The notes below the pieces were generated by a model. That model worked only from the letters and a program-made list of their open reading frames with translations. It did no database searches and was not told where the DNA came from. 35,129 nucleotides of DNA from Flavobacteriaceae bacterium. GTDB taxonomy: Bacteria; Bacteroidota; Bacteroidia; Flavobacteriales; Flavobacteriaceae. A program made the translations under genes and the position numbers. The stretch is taken from the NCBI GenBank assembly GCA_002691685.1, contig NZIQ01000068.1, positions 1-35,129 on the forward strand, read 5' to 3'. The stretch's first letter is position 1. Every line of letters starts with the position of its first letter. Positions 8,453-18,047 of this stretch are shown in pieces.

Positions 8453-9377
8453 AATGAGCTTGAATCTGTTGTTGATCAGTGATGATCTGGTGTTTTAAAG
8501 CTTCCATATTCTCGAATTTGTGTTCGTCTCGTATAAATTTAGAGAGGCTTACTTTCACCTCTTTTCCGTAGATGTCACGATTGAAATTAAAGAGATTAAT
8601 TTCAATTTTAAGCTTAGACAAATCTGACTCTAAAATGGTAGGATTCACACCGATATTCATCATCCCTTCATGCCATTGTTCATCTACCAAGACGCGAACT
8701 GCATACACTCCGTTTTTTGGAATAAGTTTAAACGGATTTTCTAATTTCAGATTGGCTGTTGGAAAGCCAATTTGTTTGCCCAAAGCCTTTCCTTTGACAA
8801 CTGTACCACTAAAGTGAAATTCATATCCCAAAAATTGATTAGCCTCTTCAATATGTCCATTAATTAAAGCCTTTCTAATTTTGGTAGAGCTCACTGTTAT
8901 TTCTTTAATGGCCTGGGCTGAAATTTCAATCACCTCAAATTCAAATTCTTTGGCATAGGATCTTAAGTCATTGATGTCCGCTGCTCTGTTTTTGCCAAAT
9001 CGGTGATCATAGCCAATGATGATTTTGTTGGTTTGAAGCTTTTTGACTAAAATATCCTCGATATACGTCTGTGCAGTAAGCCTAGAAAACTCTTTAGAGA
9101 AGGGATGAATCACCAAATAATCAAGACCGATTTCTCGAAGTTTTTCAATTTTTTCTTCGATGCTCTGTATCATTTTAATACCACTGTCCTTTTGCAAAAC
9201 CATACGAGGGTGCGGATAGAAGGTCAGCAAACAAGAGCGCAAGTCATTAGCTTTAGCCGTTTCTGTAAGATGCTTTAAGATTTGTTGATGGCCGATGTGA
9301 ACCCCGTCAAAAGTACCTATGGTGAGCACTGTGGGCTTATCACTTTTAAACTCATAAACTCCTTGGATAATTTCCAC
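8439..9377 (-). CDS. ribF: Bifunctional riboflavin kinase/FAD synthetase
   Basis: A 312-residue cytoplasmic enzyme converting riboflavin to FMN and then to FAD. The N-terminal FMN adenylyltransferase domain (1-~180) shows LTIGTFDGVHIGHQQIL with the GxxHxGH nucleotidyl-transferase motif, and IIGYDHRFGKNR. The C-terminal flavokinase domain starts near 185 and contains GKALGKQIGFPTANL (the PTAN motif) and NGVYAVRV. The length is standard. The start is GTG at 9377, and the product begins MEIIQGVYEF. The gene is divergent from the metalloprotease gene with only 42 bp between start codons and is overlapped at its end by the HTTM gene. Confidence 0.96.
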   Translation of the reverse strand: MEIIQGVYEFKSDKPTVLTIGTFDGVHIGHQQILKHLTETAKANDLRSCLLTFYPHPRMVLQKDSGIKMIQSIEEKIEKLREIGLDYLVIHPFSKEFSRLTAQTYIEDILVKKLQTNKIIIGYDHRFGKNRAADINDLRSYAKEFEFEVIEISAQAIKEITVSSTKIRKALINGHIEEANQFLGYEFHFSGTVVKGKALGKQIGFPTANLKLENPFKLIPKNGVYAVRVLVDEQWHEGMMNIGVNPTILESDLSKLKIEINLFNFNRDIYGKEVKVSLSKFIRDEHKFENMEALKHQIITDQQQIQAHFETT

Positions 9378-9419
9378 AGTTTTGCTTTAAGGGGTATCTT
9401 TAGAATTAAAAATTGTTTA

Positions 9420-12400
9420 GTGCGTACTAAAATACATACACTTGGCTTAATATTCCTACTTTTTACATCCTTTTGTAGTTATGCACAGCAAGACTATTGG
9501 CTGCCAAAAGTCGCACCAAAAAAATGGTCCAAAGGGCTCCGTGCAACCCCTGAATTCTATGAGCTTGAACTTCAGCTTTTCTCAAGTGAACTCCGCAGTA
9601 AATCAACTGTTTTACTTCCGGCGCCCAACACTTCTTCTTTTCTCAGGTTTTCTCTTGAAGAGGCCTCAAATTTTCATCCCAATCTACAAAAAAAATACCC
9701 TAATATTAGAGCTTATAAGGGTATTTCTAGTGACGGTAAATACAGACTTGTTTTGAGTTCTTCCGAAGAAAAAATATCAGTCATGTATGCTGCCGTGGGG
9801 AGTAATCAACGGTTTTTTCTTGAACAAATCAGGGCTACACCCCTAAGAGCTAAAAGCAGTAAGTCCCAACAACAGTGGTATGTGGTTTACACTATTGACG
9901 ATTTTGAATTGCCAGAGTGGGCCTGTGAATTGCAAGAACCAACTGAAACACCCACTTCTTTTGAATTTACAGCACCAGCTAATCTTAAAACATATCGTAT
10001 AGCTATTTCTACTACAGGTCAATACACTGCCTATCACGGTCAAAACATAAGTGGAGCTCTTGCTGCAATTAATGCTACTTTAACTAGAGTAAATGGTATT
10101 TATGAAAATGAAATTGGCGTTCGTTTTGAACTCATTGAACAGGTCGAACAGCTCATTTATCTAAATAGATTTTCAGATCCTTACTTTGAAAATCTAGGTG
10201 GCGATTTACAAGAAGTTTTAGACGATGTCATCGGTGATGAAAATTATGATATTGGACATCTTTTTCACCAAGATCGAAATAGCGGAAATGCTGGATTTGT
10301 AGGCGCAACTTGCCAAACAGGCAAAAAAGGAAGTGCATATTCTTCAGGAGTGAATCCAGAAGGAGCGCTGTTTGACATCGATTATGTATGCCATGAAATC
10401 GGTCACCAAATGGGTGCCAATCACACCTGGTCATTTCAATCTGAAAATACAGGGGTACAATTTGAACCAGGATCCGGCTCAACGATAATGGCCTATGCCG
10501 GAATCATCCAAGGAGAGAATTTACAAGAAATGGGTGATGCCTATTTTCACATCGGCAGTCTGATTCAGATGCAAGGCTATATGCAAAATTTTAGTTGCTA
10601 TACCGATGAGCTCATCGCGAATAATCCACCTGATATTGCGACTATTGAGGACACTAACATTCCAGCTTTAACCCCATTTGTACTAAGTGCAGAAGCCTTT
10701 GATACTGATGGAGATGAACTTCAATACAGCATAGAACAAATCGATAATGGTATAGTGAATTCAAGACGATTTGGACCGCTTTCAATGAGTGGTGCAAATT
10801 TTAGAGCTCTACCTCCTTCTGCAGATTCTACGCGATATTTTCCTAATATTTCTCGTGTGTTTGCTCAAGAATTGACACAGACTAGCCCTGGACTGAATGA
10901 TGATTGGGAAAGTTTGACAACAATAAATAAAGCAATGCATTTTGCTTTGGTGGTAAGAGACGGAAATCAGGCGCAATCGCTACAGCGTTCTGTTGAAACG
11001 TCTATCACTGTGGATGCCGATAAAGGTCCGTTTCGTGTTTTATCACAATCGGCTGCACAAACTTTTACTGCAGGTGATTGGATTACGCTTGTGTGGGACG
11101 TTGCCCAAACCAATTTACCACCGATTAATACCCAAGAATTAGAATGGTATCTCATTGATACCAGTGGAATTAGACAAGCCACAGAAGTATCAAACATACT
11201 GCCAAATAAAGGACAAGCGGAAGTTCAACTACCCAATCAAGACTGCGTTAATTGTCGAATTATGCTCAAGGCGGTCAACAGTGTTTACTTCAATGTCAAT
11301 GCCGCAGACCTTATTATTGAAAGTCAATCTGCAACGATCAACTTGCCTCAACAAAACTACAAGAGTTGTGAAAATGAGTTAATCATTGACACTTATGTTT
11401 CAATTCAAGCTGCCAGTGCTGGACCTTATGAGCTCAACCTTAATACAGAGAATAGCACCGTGAGTCTAAGCGAATCTACTTTCGGTCAAAGCGGAGCAGC
11501 GACCTTGAATTTTGATCTCTCTGCTTTGGATTTGAATGCCACTGAATCGGTTCAACTTTCTTTAGTCGACTCAAATTCTACCACTGTTTTTAACACTAGT
11601 ATTCAGCTTGAAAAAGCAACACAGAATCCAGAGTTGACTATACTTAACACACCCGCAGATTTATCAGAAAATTTAGGGGCTAAAGTCGCCTTAGCCTGGC
11701 AAGAAAATCAATCTGCTGAGCGCTATCTATTAGAATGGTCGCAGAGCCCTTCTTTTGAAAATACGGCATCCATAGCATTGTATGACACCGCTTATGTGCT
11801 TGAAAGTTTAGCCTCAAATTCAACCTATTATTGGAGGGTGAGCGCTTTTAATCCATGTGGTAACACTTCGGTAAGTGAGGTGTTTTCATTTACCACAGCA
11901 GCGGTAGATTGTAAGACGCAATACGCTACAGATTTACCTCAGAGTATCGCTGCTCAAACGCCAAATACGGTTAGTTCAGAAATTAGCATCAATGATGAAT
12001 TACCCATTGAATCGATAGAGGTAGGCGTGCGCTTAACACATACTTATGTCGGTGATTTACAAATGAGACTCATCTCGCCTACAGGAACAATAGTACCCTT
12101 ACTCTATAATTCTTGTGCTGAGCGAAATAATATTAATGTTCGTTTTTCAGATAATGGGCAAAATTTAGATTGTTTGGGAGCCACAGGTATAGCTGGAGTG
12201 ATTCGACCTGCGGTATCATTTGCTAAGCTTTATGGAGAATCAACCCTGGGCAAGTGGAGACTAGAAGTTGAAGACGGATCTATTGGTGATGCAGGTATCT
12301 TACAAGAATTCTTTGTGAAGTTCTGCGCAAAAGGAGCCTTTGAGCCTGATCAAGATTTGGATGGTGTTTTTGACACTAACGATTTATGTCTTGATACCCC

Positions 12401-13181
12401 ACAAGGTCAAGAGGTAGATACCGACGGTTGCCCGATATACCGATTCAGCCCTGAGTTCTTTGCATTTTCATCAAGAGCCGAAACCTGTGATAACTTAGCA
12501 GCGGGTGTTATTCAAATTGCTCCTGAATTCTCAGCTATCAATTTCAGTTATATCTTAAATGATGAGAATGGAAACTTGGTTCGCCAAGGTTCATTCTCAA
12601 GCAGTCTTTTTGAAATTGACAGTCTGCCCGCAGGAATTTATAATTTGTGTATTACCGGTCAATCAGGAGATATTGCATATGAACCTTCGTGCTTTGCGTT
12701 TGATTTGAGTGCTCCGCCCCCTTTAGCGCTAACCTATAATTACAATAGAGACCTTAATAGAATTACCTTGTTTATGGAAGGTGAGGCGCCTTATCGCATC
12801 ATCTTAAACGCCAATGAGCAAACGACTAATTCAAGGCAAATCAGTTTGAATTTAGACGAAGGACTTAATCAAATTCAAGTGTTTTCAGCTATTGATTGCC
12901 TAGAGCCCTATACGCTAAATATCATTACGTCAGGAGAATCTCGTCTTAGCAAAAACCCAATTCAAGACGACGCCAAGGTCATTTTATCTAAGGAAGTCAA
13001 TTTCCCTATTCTTGTTAAAATCTTCAATTTGGAAGGACGTCTTTTGCGCTCCAATTTAATCAACCAATTTTCTCCTGAATTAGATATTGATTTTAGAGGT
13101 TTACCACCTAATATGTATTTATTGAACCTGAGATCTTCAAATGCAGAGCTCAATTTTAAGGTGATTAAGGCCACTAAGTAG
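9420..13181 (+). CDS. Secreted M12B-like zinc metalloprotease with T9SS C-terminal sorting domain
   Basis: A 1253-residue multidomain secreted protein. The start was placed at GTG 9420 because it yields a signal peptide (MRTKIHTLGLIFLLFTSFCSYAQ); the frame stays open further upstream only inside ribF. A prodomain-like region precedes the reprolysin-type peptidase, whose zinc motif HEIGHQMGANH is at 325-335 with the Met-turn Met at 357 (STIMAYAG). Then come a Cys-bearing Ig-like region, a fibronectin type III domain (~757-827), a P/proprotein-convertase-like beta domain (~845-967), a calcium-binding TSP3-like stretch (DQDLDGVFDTNDLC, ~976-1004), and a last ~80 residues resembling a type A sorting signal (KIFNLEGRLL..., ending in a basic tail). 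It is probably exported by T9SS to the surface or medium to degrade protein. Confidence 0.9.
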   Translation: MRTKIHTLGLIFLLFTSFCSYAQQDYWLPKVAPKKWSKGLRATPEFYELELQLFSSELRSKSTVLLPAPNTSSFLRFSLEEASNFHPNLQKKYPNIRAYKGISSDGKYRLVLSSSEEKISVMYAAVGSNQRFFLEQIRATPLRAKSSKSQQQWYVVYTIDDFELPEWACELQEPTETPTSFEFTAPANLKTYRIAISTTGQYTAYHGQNISGALAAINATLTRVNGIYENEIGVRFELIEQVEQLIYLNRFSDPYFENLGGDLQEVLDDVIGDENYDIGHLFHQDRNSGNAGFVGATCQTGKKGSAYSSGVNPEGALFDIDYVCHEIGHQMGANHTWSFQSENTGVQFEPGSGSTIMAYAGIIQGENLQEMGDAYFHIGSLIQMQGYMQNFSCYTDELIANNPPDIATIEDTNIPALTPFVLSAEAFDTDGDELQYSIEQIDNGIVNSRRFGPLSMSGANFRALPPSADSTRYFPNISRVFAQELTQTSPGLNDDWESLTTINKAMHFALVVRDGNQAQSLQRSVETSITVDADKGPFRVLSQSAAQTFTAGDWITLVWDVAQTNLPPINTQELEWYLIDTSGIRQATEVSNILPNKGQAEVQLPNQDCVNCRIMLKAVNSVYFNVNAADLIIESQSATINLPQQNYKSCENELIIDTYVSIQAASAGPYELNLNTENSTVSLSESTFGQSGAATLNFDLSALDLNATESVQLSLVDSNSTTVFNTSIQLEKATQNPELTILNTPADLSENLGAKVALAWQENQSAERYLLEWSQSPSFENTASIALYDTAYVLESLASNSTYYWRVSAFNPCGNTSVSEVFSFTTAAVDCKTQYATDLPQSIAAQTPNTVSSEISINDELPIESIEVGVRLTHTYVGDLQMRLISPTGTIVPLLYNSCAERNNINVRFSDNGQNLDCLGATGIAGVIRPAVSFAKLYGESTLGKWRLEVEDGSIGDAGILQEFFVKFCAKGAFEPDQDLDGVFDTNDLCLDTPQGQEVDTDGCPIYRFSPEFFAFSSRAETCDNLAAGVIQIAPEFSAINFSYILNDENGNLVRQGSFSSSLFEIDSLPAGIYNLCITGQSGDIAYEPSCFAFDLSAPPPLALTYNYNRDLNRITLFMEGEAPYRIILNANEQTTNSRQISLNLDEGLNQIQVFSAIDCLEPYTLNIITSGESRLSKNPIQDDAKVILSKEVNFPILVKIFNLEGRLLRSNLINQFSPELDIDFRGLPPNMYLLNLRSSNAELNFKVIKATK

Positions 13182-13264
13182 GGTTTTAATAATTACAGAA
13201 TCGGTGTGATGCCTCTAGAATAGGCCATGATTTCGGTTAAAAACTATAGTTAAAACGCTGAATA

Positions 13265-13831
13265 TTAGGTGTTGTTATATGCGTTCATAGTTTGTTCAAG
13301 CCCAGCAAATACAAATGAACAAATCAAATCGGCTGCTCGGCTTAATCGTTCATCAAGGGCCTTTAATTCTTCTGGTTTCCACTTGCCCAGTACATAGTCA
13401 ACTTGTCGACCTTTATTGTAGGTGCTACCTATCCCGAAACGAAGTCGAGTATAGGTTGTGGTTTGCAATTTATCTTGCAGGTCTTTAAGGCCGTTATGTC
13501 CGCCATCACTTCCTTTGGCTTTAAGACGTAAGGTGCCAAAGTTTAGATGTAAATCGTCTGTAACTACCAGTAATTGTGCGATTTCAATTTTTTCTTCTCG
13601 CATCCAAAATTGAACAGCCTTACCGCTGAGATTCATATAAGTGCTGGGTTTTAAACAGATCAGTGTTTTACCTTTGTATTTTACTTTGGCAATATCCCCC
13701 AGTTTTTGAGTTTCAAAAGTTCCACCTAAATCGTTGACGAGTTGGTTAAGTACCTCAAAACCAATGTTATGGCGGGTTCCGATGTATTCGGCCCCAATAT
13801 TTCCTAGACCTATGATTAAATACTTTTTCAT
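13265..13831 (-). CDS. pth: Peptidyl-tRNA hydrolase
   Basis: A 188-residue enzyme that recycles peptidyl-tRNAs released by abortive translation. The N-terminus MKKYLIIGLGNIG is the family signature, with catalytic His at 21 (GTRHNIGFEVL) and the conserved Asp in VVTDDLHLNFG near 93. The block GSDGGHNGLKDL is also conserved. The ATG at 13831 was chosen over a TTG six codons upstream, because the family starts at the beta strand. It lies directly after rplY, but an intrinsic terminator separates the two, so pth is probably expressed by partial read-through or from a promoter I could not recognise. Confidence 0.96.
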   Translation of the reverse strand: MKKYLIIGLGNIGAEYIGTRHNIGFEVLNQLVNDLGGTFETQKLGDIAKVKYKGKTLICLKPSTYMNLSGKAVQFWMREEKIEIAQLLVVTDDLHLNFGTLRLKAKGSDGGHNGLKDLQDKLQTTTYTRLRFGIGSTYNKGRQVDYVLGKWKPEELKALDERLSRAADLICSFVFAGLEQTMNAYNNT

Positions 13832-13847
13832 CAACTGCAAATTAGCC

Positions 13848-13881
13848 AAAAAAAAGCACCTCTAAATACTTTTAAAGGTGC
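13848..13881 (-). terminator. Intrinsic terminator after rplY
   Basis: On the minus strand an 11-bp stem with one mismatch (arms plus 13871-13881 and 13856-13866, core GCACCT/AGGTGC) encloses a 4-nt loop and is followed by eight U residues. It starts 22 nt after the rplY stop codon and ends 17 nt before the pth ATG. Confidence 0.8.
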
Positions 13882-13903
13882 GTCATATAAAATGTAAAAA
13901 GAT

Positions 13904-14527
13904 TTATTCTGCTGCTGGAGCTGCTGTTGCTTCAGTACCTTCAGCGCCTTCTTCTTCATCTTCTTCTTCATCATCAACGGCGTTTCTAGACGCTTTCACT
14001 TGAACGACAGAAGTGTTGTCAGGGTGTAAAAAGGTGTATTCATCAGTTTTGACGTCTCCTACAGAAATGGTACCTCCAATTCTAAGCTTAGAGATGTTTA
14101 TCGTGATGTCATCTGGCAGATTAGCTGGTAAAGCTCTAACGCTGAGTTTTCTTTTTCTAAAAAGCATTCGTCCACCGTTTTGTACTCCAGGCGAATTTCC
14201 TTCTAAACGAACAGGAATATTCATGGTCAACATCTTGTCTTCAAATAATTGATAGAAGTCGATGTGAAGAATTCGGTCAGTTACAGGGTGAAACTGAATG
14301 TCTTGCAGTACAGCTTCGTAAGATTGGTGACCTTCCAATTCAATTACGACAGTATGCGCATTTGAAGTGTAAACCAATCCTTTAAAACTAATTTCATCAG
14401 CTGAAAAGTGTATTGGTTTTTCCCCTCCGTAAAGTACGCAAGGGACCTTTTCAGCATTACGTAAGGCTTTGGTTGATGTCTTGCCCACGCTTTCTCTTTC
14501 GGATCCTTTGATTGTAATTGCTTGCAT
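13904..14527 (-). CDS. rplY: 50S ribosomal protein L25/general stress protein Ctc
   Basis: A 207-residue 5S rRNA-binding ribosomal protein of the long (Ctc/TL5) form. The N-terminal L25 domain shows [20 protein letters not shown] and [20 protein letters not shown]. The C-terminal TL5 domain contains [17 protein letters not shown] and [16 protein letters not shown]. The final ~25 residues are a strongly acidic, then Ala-rich tail, as usual in Bacteroidota. It lies 9 bp downstream of prs and is co-transcribed with it. The prs-rplY-pth order is widely conserved in bacteria, which supports the call. Confidence 0.96.
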   Translation of the reverse strand: MQAITIKGSERESVGKTSTKALRNAEKVPCVLYGGEKPIHFSADEISFKGLVYTSNAHTVVIELEGHQSYEAVLQDIQFHPVTDRILHIDFYQLFEDKMLTMNIPVRLEGNSPGVQNGGRMLFRKRKLSVRALPANLPDDITINISKLRIGGTISVGDVKTDEYTFLHPDNTSVVQVKASRNAVDDEEEDEEEGAEGTEATAAPAAE

Positions 14528-14536
14528 GTATAAAAA

Positions 14537-15478
14537 TTAAATAATAAACTTTGATGATATCGATATATTCGAGTGTACACGTTGCATCACATCTGCAAAT
14601 AGATTGGCACAGCTCAATACATTGATCTTGTCACTTTGATGTTCTTTATAAATAGAATCAGTAATAATCAATTCTTCTAGTGCGGATTTCTCAATACGCT
14701 CATAGGCACTTCCAGATAAAATTCCGTGGGTAGTGATGGCTCGAACACTTTTAGCACCTCTTTCGATCATAAGGTCAGCAGCCTTGGTTAGTGTCCCTGC
14801 AGTATCAACCATATCATCTACTAAAACTACATTCTTGCCTTCAACTTCTCCAATAAGTTCCATATGGGTCACGATATTAGCCTTTTCTCTTTGCTTATAA
14901 CAGATAACTACATCAGACTGCAACGCTTTCGAATAACTATACGCACGTTTTGAGCCTCCCATATCAGGAGATGCTATACATAGATTATTGAGATTTAGAT
15001 TGCGCAAGTAGGGTAAAAATATCGTAGAAGCAAAAAGATGATCTACAGGTCTTTCGAAAAAACCTTGAATCTGATCGGCGTGTAAATCCATAGTAATGAT
15101 ACGAGTAGCACCCGCAGATTCCAGCATTTTAGCGATAAGTTTTGCTGCAATAGGAACTCTAGGCTTGTCTTTTCGATCTTGTCTAGCCCAACCGAAATAA
15201 GGCATAACAGCTGTAATATGTCTAGCTGAGGCTCTCTTAGCTGCGTCAATCATTAGCAGCATTTCCATTAAGTTTCTTGAACTTGGATTTGTAGAACCAA
15301 TAATAAAAATTCTAGCACCGCGAATCGATTCTTCGTAACTCGGTTGAAACTCACCATCGGCATATTCTGAGAAGATGACATTACCTAGTTTTGCGCCATA
15401 GGTTTGCGCAATTTTTTCTCCCAAGACTTGACTTTGTCTACAGGCAAAAATTTTCGGTTCTGGAACTTGATAAGCCAT
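14537..15478 (-). CDS. prs: Ribose-phosphate pyrophosphokinase (PRPP synthetase)
   Basis: A 313-residue cytoplasmic enzyme making PRPP from ribose 5-phosphate and ATP for nucleotide, His and Trp synthesis. Visible motifs are the flexible-loop region YFGWARQDRKD, the metal/ATP-binding MDLHADQIQGFFERPVDHL, and the PRPP-binding loop VVLVDDMVDTAGTL. The last has Ala where most homologues have Gly (DTGGT), a common tolerated variant. The length is standard. It is the first gene of prs-rplY(-pth) and has a consensus promoter box about 32 bp before its ATG. Confidence 0.97.
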   Translation of the reverse strand: MAYQVPEPKIFACRQSQVLGEKIAQTYGAKLGNVIFSEYADGEFQPSYEESIRGARIFIIGSTNPSSRNLMEMLLMIDAAKRASARHITAVMPYFGWARQDRKDKPRVPIAAKLIAKMLESAGATRIITMDLHADQIQGFFERPVDHLFASTIFLPYLRNLNLNNLCIASPDMGGSKRAYSYSKALQSDVVICYKQREKANIVTHMELIGEVEGKNVVLVDDMVDTAGTLTKAADLMIERGAKSVRAITTHGILSGSAYERIEKSALEELIITDSIYKEHQSDKINVLSCANLFADVMQRVHSNISISSKFII

Positions 15479-15509
15479 ACGTATTATGCTCAGGATTAAC
15501 TAAGGAGCG

Positions 15510-15543
15510 CAAATTTAATTAAATTTTAGTCTTAACCGCGAAA
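15510..15543 (-). promoter_or_regulatory. Promoter of prs
   Basis: The minus-strand box TAAATTTG (plus 15510-15517) fits TAnnTTTG. The sequence TTTC at plus 15540-15543, 22 bp upstream, is one base off TTTG. The leader to the prs ATG would be about 25 nt. Confidence 0.5.
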
Positions 15544-15553
15544 TTTGCCCTTT

Positions 15554-15587
15554 TTTGTGTACTGTAAATTGAAAAAGTTTACTTTTG
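15554..15587 (+). promoter_or_regulatory. Promoter of tRNA-Leu
   Basis: TTTG at 15554-15557, a 22-bp spacer and TACTTTTG at 15580-15587 match the Bacteroidota consensus (TTTG/N17-23/TAnnTTTG). The tRNA begins 23 bp after the box, as expected for a short 5' leader. Confidence 0.65.
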
Positions 15588-15609
15588 CAATCCATTTTTA
15601 AACCTCCTA

Positions 15610-15691
15610 GCCTTGGTGGCGGAATTGGTAGACGCGCTGGATTCAAAATCCAGTTTCTTCGGAAGTGTGGGTTCGATTCCCACCCAAGGTA
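15610..15691 (+). tRNA. tRNA-Leu (anticodon CAA)
   Basis: The cloverleaf is complete. The acceptor arms GCCTTGG and CCAAGGT pair (with a terminal G-U), followed by discriminator A. The D arm is GGCGGAATTGGTAGACGC. The anticodon stem CTGGA/TCCAG encloses loop TTCAAAA, giving anticodon CAA for UUG codons. The class II variable arm contains CTTCGG, and the T arm is GTGGG TTCGATT CCCAC. CCA is not encoded. It stands alone between prs and the broken receptor gene. Confidence 0.96.
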
Positions 15692-15694
15692 CTA

Positions 15695-15726
15695 CTCTTG
15701 AGCTCGTAAATTGAGAGGCTTTTTTT
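15695..15726 (+). terminator. Intrinsic terminator after tRNA-Leu
   Basis: CTCTTGA (15695-15701) pairs with TTGAGAG (15711-15717) in a 7-bp stem including two G-U pairs. A GC and seven T residues (15720-15726) follow. It starts 4 nt after the tRNA. Confidence 0.65.
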
Positions 15727-15806
15727 GCCTATTGACTTGTATGGGAATTTAATAAGCTGAAATACCTTTCTTTTTGGTATCCATAAAATGCTAAAATAAA
15801 TTTTAA

Positions 15807-17984
15807 ATGAGGTTTCGATTATTCATTGTTACATTCATTCTAAGTATAATTCCTGTAATCGCACAAAACACCCTTAAGATTACAGTAAAAGATACTTTGA
15901 GTAGTGAGCCATTGATTGGAGTCACTGCATTTATAGCGCAAATCAATAAAGGAGCGATTTCAAACGAACAAGGTGAGATTTATTTCGATTCCTTAGCCAG
16001 CGGTGTTTTTTCCTTGAACATAAGCCATGTAGGGTATGTTTCGAAGGCCTATACATTCAATTTTAAACTGAGTAAAGAAAAGCAGGAAAAGATTGTTTAC
16101 CTCCATTCTCAAACCGAAGAAATGGAGGAGATTATTTTAGTTTCTACTAGGAGTAGTCGAACAATAGCTGATGTACCAACAAGAGTAGAAGTTATCGCAG
16201 GAGAAGAACTTTCTGAAAAAGGAAATATGAAACCTGGTGATATTCACATGCTTCTCAATGAGAGTACAGGTATTCGAACTCAACAAACATCTGCTACCAG
16301 TTACAATTCAAGTATCCGTATACAAGGCTTAGATGGAAAATACACCCAGCTACTCAGAGATGGTTTTCCGCTGTATTCAGGATTTGCCAGTGGTCTAAGT
16401 CTCATGTAAATTGCACCTTTAGACTTAAAACAAGTGGAAGTTGTCAAGGGGTCGAGTTCTACATTGTACGGGGGTGGAGCCATTTCTGGCTTGGTCAATT
16501 TAATTTCTAAAACCCCTGAGGAGGAACCTGAACTGAGTTTTATGCTTAATACAACCTCTGCTCTTGGTCTTGATTTGAGTGGTTTTTACGCTAACAAAAC
16601 CAATAAAGTAGGAACAACTGTCTTTGCTTCTTACAATTTGGGGACTCCCTATGATCCTGCAAATATCGGATTGACGGCTATACCAGAATTCAACCGACTT
16701 ACTTTCAACCCAAAATTATTTTGGTATTTAAATCAAAAAACAACACTTCGCTTTGGTATGAATACTATTTGGGAAAACCGACTAGGGGGCAATATTGACT
16801 ATGCGAAAGGTGATAACGTTGTCAATCCTTATTTTGAATCTAATGAAACTCAGCGTATTTCAACACAATTTCAACTGAACTCAGATTTAACTGAACACAG
16901 TCGATTTGAGATCAAAAACAGTTTTAATTTTTACGATCGAAGCATACAGATTCCAGAATTCAGCTGTACTGGTTACCAACGTTCTTCTTTTAGCGAATTC
17001 AATTTTTTAACGACCACAAAAAAAGGTGTTGAATGGATACTCGGGGCAAATTTATGGACAGAGTACTTCAATGATACTGGAAATAATCAAGTTTTAGCCT
17101 TAGATCAATCCTATCAGATTGTTGGATTATTTGCTCAAAACCTTTGGAAATTAGATAAAAGTGTTTCCCTTGAAACAGGACTTCGAACCGATTTTCACTC
17201 GGATTACGGAACTGTTATACTCCTTAGAACTTCATTGCTTTATCAGCCAACCAGTGCATTGACCATGAGATTGGGAGGTGGATTAGGCTATAAAACTCCA
17301 TCTGTTTTCACAGAAGATGCTGAACGTCGTCAGTTCGTAGACGTTTTACCTATAAACACAAGTGATACTGACCTAGAACGTTCTCTAGGCTGTAATTTTG
17401 ATTTGAACTATAGGTGGAATCCGTTTTCAGGAGTATCCATGTCAATAAATACTCTTCTTTTTTACACAAAAATTAATGCCCCGATGACTTTAATTCTAGG
17501 TAATAACGGCTTTTATTCTTTTCAGCAAAATGGGGGTTATGTCGATACTCAAGGTATAGAGGTCAATTTAAAGATAAAGTACGGAGATTTTAAGTTGTTC
17601 ACAGGATATACCAAAGCCGATGTCAAGCAATATGAAAATGGATTAGTTTCAAATTTTCCTTTAGTAGCTAAGCATCGTTTAAACAATGTCTTAATGTTAG
17701 AAAAAGAAGAAAATCTTTGGGTTGGTCTTGAAGCCTATTATTACAGTCCTCAACAATTAAGTAATGGCGATGTAGGTCAGTCATTCTGGATTGTGGGTCT
17801 GATGAGCGAAAAAAAATTAGGAGATAAATTTTCAGTTTTTTTAAATTTTGAAAATTTTTTAGATACCCGCCAAACAAGGTTTGGAGCAATTTACAGTGGA
17901 AACATCACAAGCCCACAGTTTCTTGATATCTACGCTCCAGTCGATGGATTCGTGGTAAACGGGGGGTTTAAACTTAAGCTGTAA
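15807..17984 (+). pseudogene. TonB-dependent receptor broken by one in-frame stop
   Basis: Read through one stop codon, this is a 725-codon outer-membrane receptor. It has a signal peptide (MRFRLFIVTFILSIIPVIAQ), a carboxypeptidase-regulatory-like domain (~22-100), and a plug domain (~105-235, with RIQGLDGKYTQLLRDGFP and VVKGSSSTLYGGGAISGLV). A beta barrel follows, ending in NGGFKLKL. At codon 201 (16407-16409) TAA interrupts the plug between GLSLM and IAPLDLKQVEVV. Homologues I recall have Gln there, so a CAA-to-TAA change would explain it. The downstream 526 codons remain open in the same frame, so the break looks recent, or is a sequencing error. A restart would lack signal peptide and half the plug, so function would be lost. 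The ligand is unknown. Confidence 0.85.
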
Positions 17985-18047
17985 AATTTAGGTGTTTCAA
18001 TTACTAGCTGGTATAAGTTTTAACAGTATTTCTGATATTGACAATAC

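Noticed and set aside
9282-9419. Upstream extension of the metalloprotease into ribF
   Set aside because: The extra 46 codons would overlap the ribF start region and put a polar stretch before a clear signal peptide that begins at GTG 9420.
16434-17984. Separate 516-codon gene for an outer-membrane protein starting at GTG 16434
   Set aside because: It is in the same frame as the upstream 200 codons and begins in the middle of the conserved plug domain without a signal peptide.
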